From assembly GCF_000239855.1 (NCBI RefSeq), contig NZ_BADT01000041.1, positions 52,939 through 116,938 of the forward strand: 64,000 nt of DNA, read 5' to 3'. This document shows, piece by piece, positions 36,566-46,316 of the stretch. Origin of the DNA: Pseudoalteromonas sp. BSi20652. Its GTDB lineage: Bacteria; Pseudomonadota; Gammaproteobacteria; Enterobacterales; Alteromonadaceae. The notes below the pieces were generated by a model. It did no database searches. It saw only the letters and a list, made by a program, of their open reading frames with translations, and was not told where the DNA came from. Numbering within the stretch: the stretch's first letter is position 1; every line of letters starts with the position of its first letter. Both the position numbers and the translations under genes were made by a program.

Positions 36566-36760
36566 TTATTGCTCCTGCTTTATTTGTGTATTTACTTGCT
36601 CAGCATTAGTGGCTGGTTTAGCTGTATTTTGAGGTTGGTTTTGCTCTGTTTGTTGCTCTGGTAAATATAACGGACCGCTTTGTCCGCAGCCAGCTAAGGC
36701 GCTTAACAGTACAGTGCTTATTAATAGTTTTTTTAATTGTAAGGTATGTGTCGCTTTCAT
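36566..36760 (-). CDS. lptM: LptM (YifL) small lipoprotein
   Basis: A 64-residue lipoprotein. The signal peptide ends in a lipobox LAGC, and the mature N-terminus CGQSGPLYLP is the conserved mark of LptM, which helps the LptD-LptE outer-membrane translocon mature in E. coli. The rest is a disordered Gln/Thr-rich tail. Gene order lptM-lysA-dapF is conserved in gammaproteobacteria. Divergent from cyaY. Confidence 0.9.
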   Translation of the reverse strand: MKATHTLQLKKLLISTVLLSALAGCGQSGPLYLPEQQTEQNQPQNTAKPATNAEQVNTQIKQEQ

Positions 36761-36917
36761 TAGATTAATACGGTTGCTGGCTTTATAATCGCAGAGTAAC
36801 AGAATATCTAAAAAATGCAGCTATTCGCGGATGATTTTATTCCTGTTACACTAGCTGCATACTTTTAAAGCTAAAACGTACCCAATATTAGGCGGCTCGC
36901 CTGCAAAGGAAATAACA

Positions 36918-37241
36918 ATGACTGAACACGAATATCACCAATTAGCCGAAGCCCTTATGTTCACTATTGAAGAGCAGGTTGATGATTGCGAAGCTGATTT
37001 AGATTACGAATCGGCACAAGGGATTTTAGAAATTATTTTTCCTGATAAAAGTAAAATAGTGATCAACAAGCAAGCACCGCTTCATCAAGTATGGGTTGCG
37101 ACTAAGTTTAACGGACATCATTTTGAAATGCGTGATGGGCTATGGATTGATAACCGCTCTGGTGCAGAATTTTGGGCGTTTATAAATGAAGCCTCAACTC
37201 GCCAAGCAGGCCAAGAAGTTGAGTGGCAATCAACATTATGA
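36918..37241 (+). CDS. cyaY: Frataxin-like iron donor CyaY
   Basis: A 107-residue protein that regulates or feeds iron to the Isc iron-sulfur machinery. The acidic helix 1 ([15 protein letters not shown]) and the beta sheet with [16 protein letters not shown] and [14 protein letters not shown] fit the frataxin fold. SD aaagga lies before the ATG. It overlaps the esterase start by ATGA, so the next gene is translationally coupled. Divergent from lptM-lysA. Confidence 0.96.
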   Translation: MTEHEYHQLAEALMFTIEEQVDDCEADLDYESAQGILEIIFPDKSKIVINKQAPLHQVWVATKFNGHHFEMRDGLWIDNRSGAEFWAFINEASTRQAGQEVEWQSTL

Positions 37242-37894
37242 GTTTAGAATTTGTAGAATACCCAGCCCAGAGTGAGCACAAAGCAACGGTTATTTGGTTA
37301 CATGGTTTAGGTGATTCTGGGGATGGTTTTGCGCCCGTAGCTCCGCAGCTTAATTTACCAAGTGAACTGGGTATACGCTTTATTTTTCCACATGCACCAG
37401 TGCAACCGGTCACCATAAATGGTGGTATGGAAATGCGCTCTTGGTACGATATTAAGTCTATAGAATTAGATAAGCGTGCCGATGAGCTGGGCGTAAGAGA
37501 GTCGGCTGCAAAGGTAGAAGAGTTAATTAATAAAGAAATTGCTAATGGCATACCCGCTAATAAAATTATCTTAGCTGGTTTTTCTCAAGGTGGTGTTGTG
37601 TCTCTGCATTTAGCGCCGCGCTTTGAGCAAAAGCTTGGGGGGGTTATGGCGCTTTCTACTTATATGTGTGTGCCGCAAAAGTTTGCTGATGAAGCAAAAC
37701 ATACCGACTTAAACGTATTTATGGCGCACGGTAGCCAAGATAACGTTGTACCGCACGGTGCGGGCAGAAACGCGTTTGAAGTGTTAACTGCACATAACAT
37801 GGATGTAAGCTGGCAAGAATATCCAATGGCTCATCAAGTTTGCGCAGAAGAATTGCAAGCTATTCGCCAATGGTTAATTGCTCGTTTAAGCTAA
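37238..37894 (+). CDS. Carboxylesterase/acyl-protein-thioesterase-type hydrolase
   Basis: A 218-residue alpha/beta hydrolase from ATG 37238, overlapping the cyaY stop (ATGA). [12 protein letters not shown] forms the oxyanion loop; the nucleophile is Ser116 in [12 protein letters not shown]; Asp lies in HGSQDNVVP and His in [10 protein letters not shown]. It matches the phospholipase/carboxylesterase (YpfH/APT) family of small cytosolic esterases. The natural substrate is unknown. Confidence 0.9.
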   Translation: MSLEFVEYPAQSEHKATVIWLHGLGDSGDGFAPVAPQLNLPSELGIRFIFPHAPVQPVTINGGMEMRSWYDIKSIELDKRADELGVRESAAKVEELINKEIANGIPANKIILAGFSQGGVVSLHLAPRFEQKLGGVMALSTYMCVPQKFADEAKHTDLNVFMAHGSQDNVVPHGAGRNAFEVLTAHNMDVSWQEYPMAHQVCAEELQAIRQWLIARLS

Positions 37895-37916
37895 TATTGG
37901 AGCCGCTGAGGTTAAT

Positions 37917-38894
37917 ATGAGTCAAAAAATAGTTATTAAAGCAAATGTTAAACGCGAACTACAAGAGAGTGTACCAATGGTAAGCTACGAGTGGAATTGG
38001 CGTCGTATTGTGAGTATTGCTATGTTGGTATTAATGACCTCTGCTGCTGTTATTTATGGGCTAACGAGCGCAGTCAATGCTGAGCAGGGTAAACACCCAA
38101 ATGAGCAAGAGCACTTTTTAAGTTTTGACGATAGCGCTGAAGATTTTACAAGCAATGATTTAATGAGTGTTGAACCTGGGCAATCAGCAAACAATATCCC
38201 TAATGAGCCTGCAAAGATAATGCAATCGAGTATTGAACCATTGTTAGCTGTGCAAGATGAGGCCCAACAAAACATCTCTAGTAATACACCTGTAGAAGCT
38301 GACCTTGTAGATAATAACCCGGTTTTATTAGCTAACAACGATGTTATTACCGATCAAAGTGAAAGTATTAATATAGAGTTAAATTCAAACCTTGATAATG
38401 ATGTGCAAGAAGAAACCGCAGAAGCTCAAAATATAGCCGGGCCTGCTAATCAGAGTGACTTACTTTTAGAGTTAGAAAGTGATGATGGCGTATTAACTGA
38501 CACTGACGGTTTTTCGCCTACGGCACAGGTTGCAAGTGTGGCATTAGGTGCGCAAATAGACACGGGTAAAATAAGCCGTGCAGTACTCACTCGTAAAGTA
38601 AGTAAGCGCGAGCCCACGAATGTATTTGCTGCTGATATTAGATTAAGCCAGTTTGATGAAGGGTTATCGTTTTTTAGCGAGCTTAAAAATCTTCAAGGCC
38701 AGCAAGTTAAGCATGTTTGGTCGTTTGAAGGTGAAACGATGGCGGAAATTACACTGAATGTTACCTCGCCTCGCTACAGAACGTACTCAACAAAAAATAT
38801 CATGAATACACAAACAGGCCATTGGCGTGTTGATGTAGTTGATGAGCAAGGCAATTTAATTGCCCAAAAAGAATTTAGAATTTTAGCTGACTAA
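37917..38894 (+). CDS. DUF2914 membrane-anchored protein
   Basis: A 325-residue protein with a cytosolic N-terminus (about 35 residues), one membrane helix (IVSIAMLVLMTSAAVIYGL, about 38-58), a long acidic Asn/Ser/Glu-rich linker (60-215) and a C-terminal DUF2914 domain (about 220-325). The domain has AVLTRKVSKREPTN, KHVWSFEGETMAEI, SPRYRTYSTKNI and GHWRVDVVDEQGNLIA. The function is not known; the domain appears periplasmic. It sits between the esterase and hemC in the same direction. Confidence 0.85.
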   Translation: MSQKIVIKANVKRELQESVPMVSYEWNWRRIVSIAMLVLMTSAAVIYGLTSAVNAEQGKHPNEQEHFLSFDDSAEDFTSNDLMSVEPGQSANNIPNEPAKIMQSSIEPLLAVQDEAQQNISSNTPVEADLVDNNPVLLANNDVITDQSESINIELNSNLDNDVQEETAEAQNIAGPANQSDLLLELESDDGVLTDTDGFSPTAQVASVALGAQIDTGKISRAVLTRKVSKREPTNVFAADIRLSQFDEGLSFFSELKNLQGQQVKHVWSFEGETMAEITLNVTSPRYRTYSTKNIMNTQTGHWRVDVVDEQGNLIAQKEFRILAD

Positions 38895-38929
38895 ATCTAG
38901 CTAAACGCAGTAATTAATTGGATACCCCT

Positions 38930-39868
38930 ATGACAGAAAAAACAAAATTAGTACGCATCGCAACGCGCAAAAGCGCTTTAGCACTTTGGCAGGCCGAATT
39001 TGTAAAAGCAGAGCTTGAGCGTTTTCATCCAGATGTGCGCGTAGAATTAGTCCCAATGTCGACACAAGGGGATATAATTTTAGATACGCCATTGGCTAAA
39101 ATTGGTGGTAAAGGCTTATTTGTTAAAGAGCTAGAGCAAGCCATGTTAGATGGACGAGCTGATATTGCCGTGCATTCTATGAAGGACGTGCCAGTAGAGT
39201 TCCCAGAAGGGTTAGAGCTGTATACCATTTGTGAGCGTGAAGATCCGCGTGATGCGTTTGTATCAAACCATTTTGCTAATTTAGACGAGCTACCACAGGG
39301 TGCTATTGTAGGTACTTCGAGCTTGCGCCGTCAGTGCCAAATTAAAGCACTTCGTCCTGACTTAGATATTCGTGATTTGCGCGGTAATGTAAATACGCGT
39401 TTAGGTAAATTAGATGACGGCCAATACGATGCGATTATTTTAGCGGCTGCAGGGCTTATTCGTTTAGAAATGGAGTCGCGTATTGCTGACTACATTGAGC
39501 CAGAAGTGTCATTACCGGCAAATGGTCAAGGTGCTGTAGGTATTGAATGTCGTATAGATGATGAAGTAACAAAAGCATTACTTGCACCACTTGAGCATAC
39601 CCAAACACGTATTCGCGTAAATGCAGAGCGTTCAATGAACCGCCATTTAGAAGGTGGTTGCCAAGTTCCTATTGGTGCTTATGCATTAGTTGATGGCGAG
39701 CGTGTACATTTGCGTGGTTTAGTGGGTGCTGTTGATGGCAGCGAAATTTTACGTGACGAAGTAACAGGTCATGTAAATGACGCAGAAAAACTAGGTATTG
39801 AGCTTGCTAAAAAATTACTGGCTCAAGGCGCAGACAAAATATTAGCTGAAGTTTACAGAGACGCATAA
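38930..39868 (+). CDS. hemC: Porphobilinogen deaminase
   Basis: A 312-residue enzyme from ATG 38930 (an in-frame TTG at 38918 is less likely). It polymerises four porphobilinogens to hydroxymethylbilane. [46 protein letters not shown] and GTSSLRRQ are conserved. The dipyrromethane cofactor attaches to Cys244 in [11 protein letters not shown]. It abuts the hemD-hemX fusion with no gap, and hemY follows: a haem operon. Confidence 0.97.
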   Translation: MTEKTKLVRIATRKSALALWQAEFVKAELERFHPDVRVELVPMSTQGDIILDTPLAKIGGKGLFVKELEQAMLDGRADIAVHSMKDVPVEFPEGLELYTICEREDPRDAFVSNHFANLDELPQGAIVGTSSLRRQCQIKALRPDLDIRDLRGNVNTRLGKLDDGQYDAIILAAAGLIRLEMESRIADYIEPEVSLPANGQGAVGIECRIDDEVTKALLAPLEHTQTRIRVNAERSMNRHLEGGCQVPIGAYALVDGERVHLRGLVGAVDGSEILRDEVTGHVNDAEKLGIELAKKLLAQGADKILAEVYRDA

Positions 39869-41710
39869 ATGACACATATTCTGATAACTCGGCCCGAAGG
39901 AAAAGGCGCAGCCCTTGCACAGCAATTAGAGCAAGCGGGTTATCAGGCGTCTTTATTTCCGGTATTAAAAATAACGCATTTAACACCCTCCAGCACTGAA
40001 CTTAGTCCGCTGTTAAATGCAGATAAAATAATATTTATATCGCAAGATGCAGTCAGTGCACTTTCGCAATTAAAACCTGATATAAATACCAAAGCGCAGT
40101 TTTATGCGGTTGGACAACAAACAGCCGACATTATATATGAGCAATTTGGTGTGCGCGCAGCAGTACCAAAGCAGTATGATTCGGAAGGGTTACTTGCGCT
40201 CAAATCACTCGCCGAGGTTGATGGCAGTAATATAGTGCTAGTTAAGGGGCAAGGTGGCCGCCCTGAGTTAGCTAAAACGCTCAAAGAGCGCGGTGCTTTT
40301 TTAAATAATTGTGTTGTGTACAAACGTGAACCCACAGAGAGTATTACCCCTAACTGGACAGACCACTGGAAAAGCCAGAATGTACACGGTATAGTCATAA
40401 CAAGTAATGCAGCAGTTGATGCTATATTTAAAAGCCTTACTGCACACCAACTACAATGGTTACAACAGTGCCGATTTTATGTTGCAAGCGAGCGGATAGC
40501 CGCTTATTTAAAGTTGCAACAGGTAAGTTCGGCTAATATACACATTGCAGCAGGGGCTAGCGATAATGCTATGTTTACCTGCATAAATCAGCAAGGTAGC
40601 AACATGAGCGAACAGTCAAAGCCAGTAACGGCAGAAAAAGCCACACCAACAATAGCTAACACGGCCTCAGCTAAATCAGCTAAGCAAGAGCCAGCAGCCG
40701 CTAAAAATACGACAGAAAAAAACAAACAAAAGGTTAGCAAAGTCGCAGTGCTTGCACTTCTTATTTCGCTAATTGTGGCCTCTGGGGTTGGATACGAGTT
40801 TTATCAAAAATTAAATGCGGGTAAGGCGCAAAACCTAGCCGTTAATGAGTTAAGCGAGCAAAATAAGTTACTCGCCCAAGAGCTGCAAGCACTTAAATCG
40901 GCGCAATCTAATTTGCAGCAAGCGCTGTTTAATAGTGAGAAAAAAGTAGCCGCAACCCTAAGTGAAAGTGCAGTTCAAAATCAGCAAGAGCTAAAAGCAG
41001 CCTTGCAAAAAGCGCAGCAACAAGGCTCGTCTTTAAACCCACAAGAAGTAACCAGCTTACAGCGTATGGCTGAATTTAAACTATGGGCTGAAAAAGATTA
41101 CCAAGGCACTAGTGCTGTTTTAAAGCGCTTAGATGCATTACTTAGCGAACACCCAGGAACAGTTGAAGTTCGCCAAGCTATTATGCAAGACATACAAACA
41201 CTTGATAGCCTTAAACCTGTTGCAACAGAGGCTATTTATTTACAGCTAAACAGTGTACTAAGCAGTATTGACGACTTAGTTTTTAATGCGGTTAATTTAC
41301 CTGAAGAAGTTACCGAAGTAGATGAAAATGCATTAAGTGAAGACATAAATGATTGGCAGCAGAATCTGAGTAATAGCTGGAATAAGATTGTGGATAGCTT
41401 TATTACTATTCGCCAGCACGAAGGTGTTTCCATTGAGCCATTACTTACAGATCAAGAGCGCCATTTAATAAATCAGCGAATCAAGCTTAATATAACTCAG
41501 GCGCAAGATGCACTTATGAGTAAGCAGGCGAGTATTTTCTTTAGCGCCTTAAGTGAAGCAAAACGTTTAGTTGGTGAGTACTTTAAGCAAGACGATGATA
41601 CAACTAAAACGGTACTTAAAGCGTTGTCTAAACTTGAAAAAGAGCAGCTTAACTTTAATCCAAAAGTAACCTTAAACAGTACACAAAAGGTTAAGGAGTG
41701 GGCGCAATGA
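39869..41710 (+). CDS. hemD: Fused uroporphyrinogen-III synthase (HemD) and HemX membrane protein
   Basis: A 613-residue fusion. Residues 1-240 are HemD: LITRPEGKGAALAQQLEQAG, FISQDAVSALSQL, VGQQTAD, LVKGQGGRPELA and ITSNAAVDAIF. It closes hydroxymethylbilane to uroporphyrinogen III. Met246 (nt 40604), preceded by AAGG, begins an HemX-like part: an acidic/Lys linker, a membrane helix (VSKVAVLALLISLIVASGVG, about 290-310), a coiled coil (about 325-375) and a periplasmic domain. HemX is not a proven methyltransferase. The stop overlaps hemY (ATGA). Internal initiation at Met246 may also make HemX alone. Confidence 0.88.
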   Translation: MTHILITRPEGKGAALAQQLEQAGYQASLFPVLKITHLTPSSTELSPLLNADKIIFISQDAVSALSQLKPDINTKAQFYAVGQQTADIIYEQFGVRAAVPKQYDSEGLLALKSLAEVDGSNIVLVKGQGGRPELAKTLKERGAFLNNCVVYKREPTESITPNWTDHWKSQNVHGIVITSNAAVDAIFKSLTAHQLQWLQQCRFYVASERIAAYLKLQQVSSANIHIAAGASDNAMFTCINQQGSNMSEQSKPVTAEKATPTIANTASAKSAKQEPAAAKNTTEKNKQKVSKVAVLALLISLIVASGVGYEFYQKLNAGKAQNLAVNELSEQNKLLAQELQALKSAQSNLQQALFNSEKKVAATLSESAVQNQQELKAALQKAQQQGSSLNPQEVTSLQRMAEFKLWAEKDYQGTSAVLKRLDALLSEHPGTVEVRQAIMQDIQTLDSLKPVATEAIYLQLNSVLSSIDDLVFNAVNLPEEVTEVDENALSEDINDWQQNLSNSWNKIVDSFITIRQHEGVSIEPLLTDQERHLINQRIKLNITQAQDALMSKQASIFFSALSEAKRLVGEYFKQDDDTTKTVLKALSKLEKEQLNFNPKVTLNSTQKVKEWAQ

Positions 41711-42816
41711 TAGGGCTAATTATTTTAATTGTAGCTATTGTTGTTGTACTAGCGGTTACTCCATTTGTGCTAGATGAAAAAGGTTATGTACTTATTTCAT
41801 TTAACAATACGACGATAGAAGGCACGATAGTATCGTTTTGTATAATGGCAGTCATTACCGCTGTTGTTTTATATTTAACATACAAGCTAATCCGCTACTT
41901 ATTATCGATTTATCATAATACTAAACATGGCTTTTTTGCACGTAGCCAAGAGCGCAAACAAGCAGCTATTGAGCAGGCTCTGTGGAGTGCTATTAACGAT
42001 GATTATGAGCATATAGAGCAAGCTCTATCGGGTAATAGCGTACCAGATAAGTTTGAGGATATTCGCTTAGCATTACTTGCAAAAGCAGCGCTTGCTAATA
42101 ATCAAACAGATAAAGCACTTGAGCGTTTATTTGAAATAAGCCCAGAGCATCAATTAAAAGTAGCAAAGCTATGGTTGGCAAGTGGTGACAGTAGCGCGAT
42201 TGAATCACAAATGCGTATTAGTGCAGAAGCTAAAAAAGCCACCGCACTTGAGTTAAAACTTTATGCAGAAGTATTAGTACAGCAACAACACTTTAGTGCG
42301 CTGGAAGACTTTTTGCCGCGTTTACTGCGCAAAAAAGCACTTACTGATGCACAGTGGACGCAGTTATTTAGTGCTTATTTTAATGCGTTAGATACAGACA
42401 AACTAAGTGAAAAATATAAGCAGCTACCTAAAAAACTGCAAGTTCATGCCCACACCGCATATTTAATGCAAATGGCGCAAGCAGGTCAATTGGCTGTTAT
42501 TGAAAGTGACTTAATTAAGATGGTTAAGCACAATGAGCAGCACTTAGAGCTTGCCAATATATTAAGTAAAGCAAGAGGAGCCGATGCGCCTAAGTTGCAA
42601 GTTAACATACAAGAACGCCTTAAAAAGGATGATTCAAATAATTCACTATTACTTGCGCTAGCTTGCCTTGCTAATGCTAAAGGTGATTATGACTTAGCAG
42701 CTAGAATTTTTGATAAAGCACTGAATAGTGAAAATAAAAAACAGTTCTCTGAACAAGCTGTGTTGAGTTATAAAAATAGTGCACAAGCAGAAAAGGCGCT
42801 CGTTTTATATCAATAA
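41707..42816 (+). CDS. hemY: HemY-like membrane TPR protein
   Basis: A 369-residue protein from ATG 41707, overlapping the hemDX stop as ATGA. Two N-terminal helices (about 1-18 and 40-60) are followed by a HemY_N region with GFFARSQERKQAAIEQALW and helical TPR repeats (DKALERLFEISPEHQLKVAK, AARIFDKALNSENKK). It is the gammaproteobacterial HemY (unrelated to the Gram-positive protoporphyrinogen oxidase of the same name), thought to assist late haem steps. Last intact gene of the haem operon. Confidence 0.92.
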   Translation: MIGLIILIVAIVVVLAVTPFVLDEKGYVLISFNNTTIEGTIVSFCIMAVITAVVLYLTYKLIRYLLSIYHNTKHGFFARSQERKQAAIEQALWSAINDDYEHIEQALSGNSVPDKFEDIRLALLAKAALANNQTDKALERLFEISPEHQLKVAKLWLASGDSSAIESQMRISAEAKKATALELKLYAEVLVQQQHFSALEDFLPRLLRKKALTDAQWTQLFSAYFNALDTDKLSEKYKQLPKKLQVHAHTAYLMQMAQAGQLAVIESDLIKMVKHNEQHLELANILSKARGADAPKLQVNIQERLKKDDSNNSLLLALACLANAKGDYDLAARIFDKALNSENKKQFSEQAVLSYKNSAQAEKALVLYQ

Positions 42817-42867
42817 ATGACTACACTATAACTACTTAGCATTTTTTGTAGTTCAGGAGCACAAGCA

Positions 42868-43787
42868 TTGAGAAAGTTTTTAATATTAAACCTTAGCTTG
42901 GCTTGTGCTTACTTCTTTACTGGGTATTTTAGCAACTCACTTCTTTGTAGATAGCTATGCGGTCGCCTCTTGGCCGTCCTCAGGAATTGCTTTAGCGAGT
43001 TTTTGATTTGGGGACGTAAGTCATTTATTGGCCTTATTATTGGTGCTTGCTGTACTAACTTAATTCACCTTTATAACACCGTAGATATTCTTCATTTTAA
43101 TATGCTTTTATAAGCTTTGACTTGTCGTCAAATTATAGTAAATGTTGTTAAGGCGCCGCTGGATTGCCCCTCTTTAAAGCACAGTACACAGGGCTTAATA
43201 ATAGCGGGGCCAATATGCTGTGTTATTGCTGCAGGCTTAGGGTTGAGCATTTGCAGAAAACTGGTTGAATTAATGGCAGGTGCAATTGATTTAGTTATGA
43301 AGGTAAAGGCTCTACATTTACCTTTAGTTTGCCGCTAATATCGCCTTACCAAAGGCAGAGAAAATTCAGCAGTAATACAACGAAATAGATGTAAGTACCT
43401 TATCATTTACAGACTATAAGTTACTTTTAGAAGAAGATAACCCGCTTCATCAACATGTTGCCAGTGCCATTTTAAAAACGAAAGGATATATTGCCGACAT
43501 TGCTAATGATGGTTTTGAGGCCATAAAAAGCCAACCCAAAATAGTTACGATATTATTCTTATAGATATTATTCTTATAGATATTACTCTTATAGATATTT
43601 CGATGCCAAAAATGCATAGCCTGCAAGCAACAAAAGTAATTTTTTGTGATTTAGGGTTAATTAATTTACCCATAATGGGAGTATCGGCGAACGCCCATGA
43701 CGATGACGTTAAAAGACATTAGCCTCTGCAATGAATCGTTGTATTATCAAACCTATTTACGCAAATATGCTTTTTAAAACTCTTTAG
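42868..43787 (+). pseudogene. Decayed MASE1 hybrid histidine kinase
   Basis: The remains of a hybrid kinase lie in shifting frames. A TTG start at 42868 has SD AGGAGC. Fragment 1 encodes a MASE1 membrane sensor: ILATHFFVDSYAVASWPSSGIALASF, then LIWGRKSFIGLIIGACCTN after a frameshift (quoted in part: SYAVASWPSSGIALASF). Fragment 2 (about 43117-43360) holds an ATPase stub with RQIIVNVVK and GLGLSICRKLVELMAG then GKGSTFTFSLPL, with the intervening domain deleted. Fragment 3 (about 43417-43787) is a receiver: LLLEEDNPLHQHVASAILK, DISMPKM and ANAHDDDV. Several stops, frameshifts and deletions show that it is dead, not misread. Confidence 0.85.
43552..43596 (+). repeat. Triple 15-bp tandem repeat in the decayed receiver domain
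   Basis: ATTATTCTTATAGAT occurs twice and ATTACTCTTATAGAT once, head to tail. In frame they encode repeats of ILID, the beta-3 strand leading to the phospho-acceptor of the receiver. A duplication within a pseudogene. Confidence 0.9.
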
Positions 43788-43874
43788 CATTATTTATCAA
43801 ATAAATAAGTAATGTTATTTTTTGAACAAAAAGCAGACATATGACCGCTTAAACTTACCGCAAATCATATAGAC

Positions 43875-43902
43875 TTGAAAAATAACTGTATCTGCGTATC
43901 AT
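43875..43902 (+). promoter_or_regulatory. Predicted promoter of add
   Basis: TTGAAA at 43875-43880 and TATCAT at 43897-43902 with a 16-bp spacer, about 33 nt before the add start. Confidence 0.55.
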
Positions 43903-43934
43903 GCGCGCAAATTTAACTAAACTGGGTTGCTATT

Positions 43935-44936
43935 ATGATCAATAGAAAATTACCTTTGCTAGATATTCACCGTCATTTAGATGGTAATGTACGTGCGCAA
44001 ACCATATTAGAACTTGGTCGTCAGTTTAATATAGAGTTACCTGCAGATAACGTTGAGGCATTAATTCCTCATGTTCAAGTTATTGATCCTGAGCCAAACC
44101 TTATGGCTTTTTTACAAAAGTTAGATTGGGGCGTCACCGTACTTGGCGATTACGATGCGTGTAGACGTATAGCGATTGAAAACATTGAAGATGCACAAGC
44201 ACAAGGTCTTGATTATGTAGAGCTTCGATTTAGCCCTTATTACATGGCACAAAGCCAAGGTTTACACCCAGAAGGGGTTGTAGAGGCTGTTGTTGATGGT
44301 ATTAAATCAGCAACAAAGGGTGCAAATATTAAAGCTAACTTGATTGGTATTTTATCGCGTACTTATGGCGTGAAAACGTGTCAAAAAGAGCTTGATGCAT
44401 TACTCGCATTTAAAAATGATTTAGTCGCTGTTGACTTAGCTGGTGATGAGATTGGTTTTCCGGGCGAGTTGTTTGTAGAGCACTTTAAACAAGTACGAAA
44501 TGCGTACTTAGCTTCGACTATTCATGCTGGAGAAGCACTTGGTGCCCCAAGTATTTGGCAAGCAATTAACGAGCTCGGCGCAAGCCGAATAGGGCATGGC
44601 GTAAAGGCAATTGAAGATCCAAAACTAATGGATTACTTACGTGATAACCGTATTGGTATTGAGTCGTGCTTAACAAGTAATATTCAAACCAGTACAGTAA
44701 ACGATTTAGCTAAGCACCCACTTAAACAGTTTTTAGATCACGGTATTTTAGCGTGTATTAATACTGATGACCCTGCGGTTGAAGGTATTGAAATTGAGTA
44801 CGAATATACCGTTGCAGCACCTAAGGCTGGCTTATCTCAAGCTGATATGGAAAAAGCCCAAAAAAATGCATTAGAAATAGCATTTTTAAGCGATGGCGAT
44901 AAGAAAGAACTTTTAGCAATCGTTAGCGCACGTTAA
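43935..44936 (+). CDS. add: Adenosine deaminase
   Basis: A 333-residue enzyme that converts adenosine to inosine in purine salvage. Zinc ligands and active-site residues are seen in [12 protein letters not shown] (HxH), STIHAGE (His and Glu), RIGHGVKA (His) and CINTDDPAV (Asp Asp). [16 protein letters not shown] also fits the family. Its own promoter lies upstream and a terminator downstream, so it is a single-gene unit separated from the pseudogene. Confidence 0.96.
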   Translation: MINRKLPLLDIHRHLDGNVRAQTILELGRQFNIELPADNVEALIPHVQVIDPEPNLMAFLQKLDWGVTVLGDYDACRRIAIENIEDAQAQGLDYVELRFSPYYMAQSQGLHPEGVVEAVVDGIKSATKGANIKANLIGILSRTYGVKTCQKELDALLAFKNDLVAVDLAGDEIGFPGELFVEHFKQVRNAYLASTIHAGEALGAPSIWQAINELGASRIGHGVKAIEDPKLMDYLRDNRIGIESCLTSNIQTSTVNDLAKHPLKQFLDHGILACINTDDPAVEGIEIEYEYTVAAPKAGLSQADMEKAQKNALEIAFLSDGDKKELLAIVSAR

Positions 44937-44948
44937 TTTAAGAGCATT

Positions 44949-44978
44949 AAAAATGCCGCTTTATATAAGCGGCATTTT
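44949..44978 (+). terminator. Terminator of add
   Basis: Arms AAAATGCCGCT / AGCGGCATTTT around a seven-base loop. Confidence 0.85.
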
Positions 44979-44996
44979 GTTATCTATAATTTTAAT

Positions 44997-45407
44997 TCAG
45001 TGTGTTTGGCAACTTATGTAATTATCGTAAAGTGCTTTAAGTACATCTGCTCGGCTGATCATGCCGATTACTTTAACACCCTCTACAACAGGGTAGTTTT
45101 TTGGTTTACCCGGCTGCATCTGCTGTGCAAGCTCAATAATGTTGGTATCGCCGCTAATGGTCACTACCTCTGTTTGCATAAGTTGCGATACTTTAACCAT
45201 CCCATCACAAAAATAACTGCTTTGCGTAAGTGGTTTTAATAGTTCTTGCTCAGATATAAATCCGACTAGGCATTTATCTTTATCAAATACGGGTGCGCCA
45301 AGTAGTTTAAATTTTTGTAGTTCTGCTATAGCTGTTGTCATTTCTGTATCTGGTGTGATATTTGGCAACTTGCGTTGCATAAAGTCTTTTACTTTTGTAT
45401 TTAGCAT
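44997..45407 (-). CDS. CBS-domain-pair protein
   Basis: A 136-residue protein from ATG 45407, which has an SD (gggagag) upstream; the frame stays open to 45437. It is two CBS domains: KVKDFMQRKLPNITPDTEMT and KLLGAPVFDKDKCLVGFIS in the first, and MQTEVVTISGDTNIIELAQQM and NYPVVEGVKVIGMISRADVLKAL in the second. CBS pairs bind adenine nucleotides and regulate partners. The partner here is not evident. It converges on add. Confidence 0.9.
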   Translation of the reverse strand: MLNTKVKDFMQRKLPNITPDTEMTTAIAELQKFKLLGAPVFDKDKCLVGFISEQELLKPLTQSSYFCDGMVKVSQLMQTEVVTISGDTNIIELAQQMQPGKPKNYPVVEGVKVIGMISRADVLKALYDNYISCQTH

Positions 45408-45526
45408 TTGGGTCTCTCCCGCTGATGTTCTATACAAAGTATGGTTTATAGATAGGGATTTAGGAAATTGTTTATATTGATGGAGTTGATAGTTTTTAAC
45501 TATTAAATATGTGTTGTTGTAAAAAT

Positions 45527-45548
45527 AAAGGCACCCTAAAGTGCCTTT
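45527..45548 (-). terminator. Terminator of fre
   Basis: Arms AAAGGCAC / GTGCCTTT with a six-base loop; on the minus strand a T-rich tail follows. Confidence 0.75.
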
Positions 45549-45574
45549 GAATTGAATACTGTGTATTTAGAGGC

Positions 45575-46288
45575 TTATTTTATAAATGCAAAAGCGTCGG
45601 CATACATGTTTTCGCGAATTGCACCATGAGTAATAAAGTCATCACGCACGATACCTATCATGTCAAAACGACCGGCCATGTAAATATCGTATGGTTCAAG
45701 TGATACAATATCTTGCATTACCGCTTTATGTACATAGCCAGTATGGCCCTGCCAATTAGCAGATGGATTTTCTACTACAGGAATAAACTCAAAGTTTTTG
45801 TGGCTATTGGCCCATGTTTGCATTTCTGTATGTGCATACAAAGCGGACTCTTCTTTTACACCCCAGTAAAACAATACAGGACGGTCGCACTTAATTTCAG
45901 CTAAGTGATCAGCCATTGATTTTGCGTATGAAAAACCAGTACCACCGGCAAGTAAAATAATAGGGCGCTCACACTGCAGGCGCAACTGTGAAATACCCAA
46001 GCCAGCTTCAATGTCTACTAACTGCCCAGTGGTATGGGCGTTTCGTAAATGTTCCAGCGATTGCATTGCATACGAATCGGCACCTGACGCGCCAATATGC
46101 AGTTCTATTGCATCGCACTGTGAAGGGCGACTAGCTATAGAAAAAGCACGTTTGTCTTTTTCGCCCAGCACGAGTTGCATGTATTGGCCAGCTTCAAAGG
46201 TCACAGGTTGTTGTGGCTTTAAAATTACTTTGTGAACAAATTCTGTAAGTGGGCTGATAGCTACAACTTCAGCTTTTAATGTTTGCAT
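45575..46288 (-). CDS. fre: NAD(P)H-flavin reductase
   Basis: A 237-residue oxidoreductase of the ferredoxin-reductase superfamily. KRAFSIASRP is the flavin-binding RxxS motif; ILLAGGTGFSYAKSM binds the nicotinamide; and YMAGRFDMIGIVRDDFITHGA closes the family pattern. It reduces free riboflavin or FMN, as E. coli Fre (LuxG type) does. It follows ubiD on the same strand, the conserved ubiD-fre order, separated by 110 nt holding a nested hairpin. Confidence 0.93.
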   Translation of the reverse strand: MQTLKAEVVAISPLTEFVHKVILKPQQPVTFEAGQYMQLVLGEKDKRAFSIASRPSQCDAIELHIGASGADSYAMQSLEHLRNAHTTGQLVDIEAGLGISQLRLQCERPIILLAGGTGFSYAKSMADHLAEIKCDRPVLFYWGVKEESALYAHTEMQTWANSHKNFEFIPVVENPSANWQGHTGYVHKAVMQDIVSLEPYDIYMAGRFDMIGIVRDDFITHGAIRENMYADAFAFIK

Positions 46289-46316
46289 TTTTTACCTTTT
46301 AGCAGCGCTTTAAACA

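Noticed and set aside
43117-43338. 73-residue ORF after hemY as a small gene.
   Set aside because: It encodes parts of a histidine kinase ATPase domain in a decayed gene with flanking fragments in other frames; it is a pseudogene fragment, not a gene.
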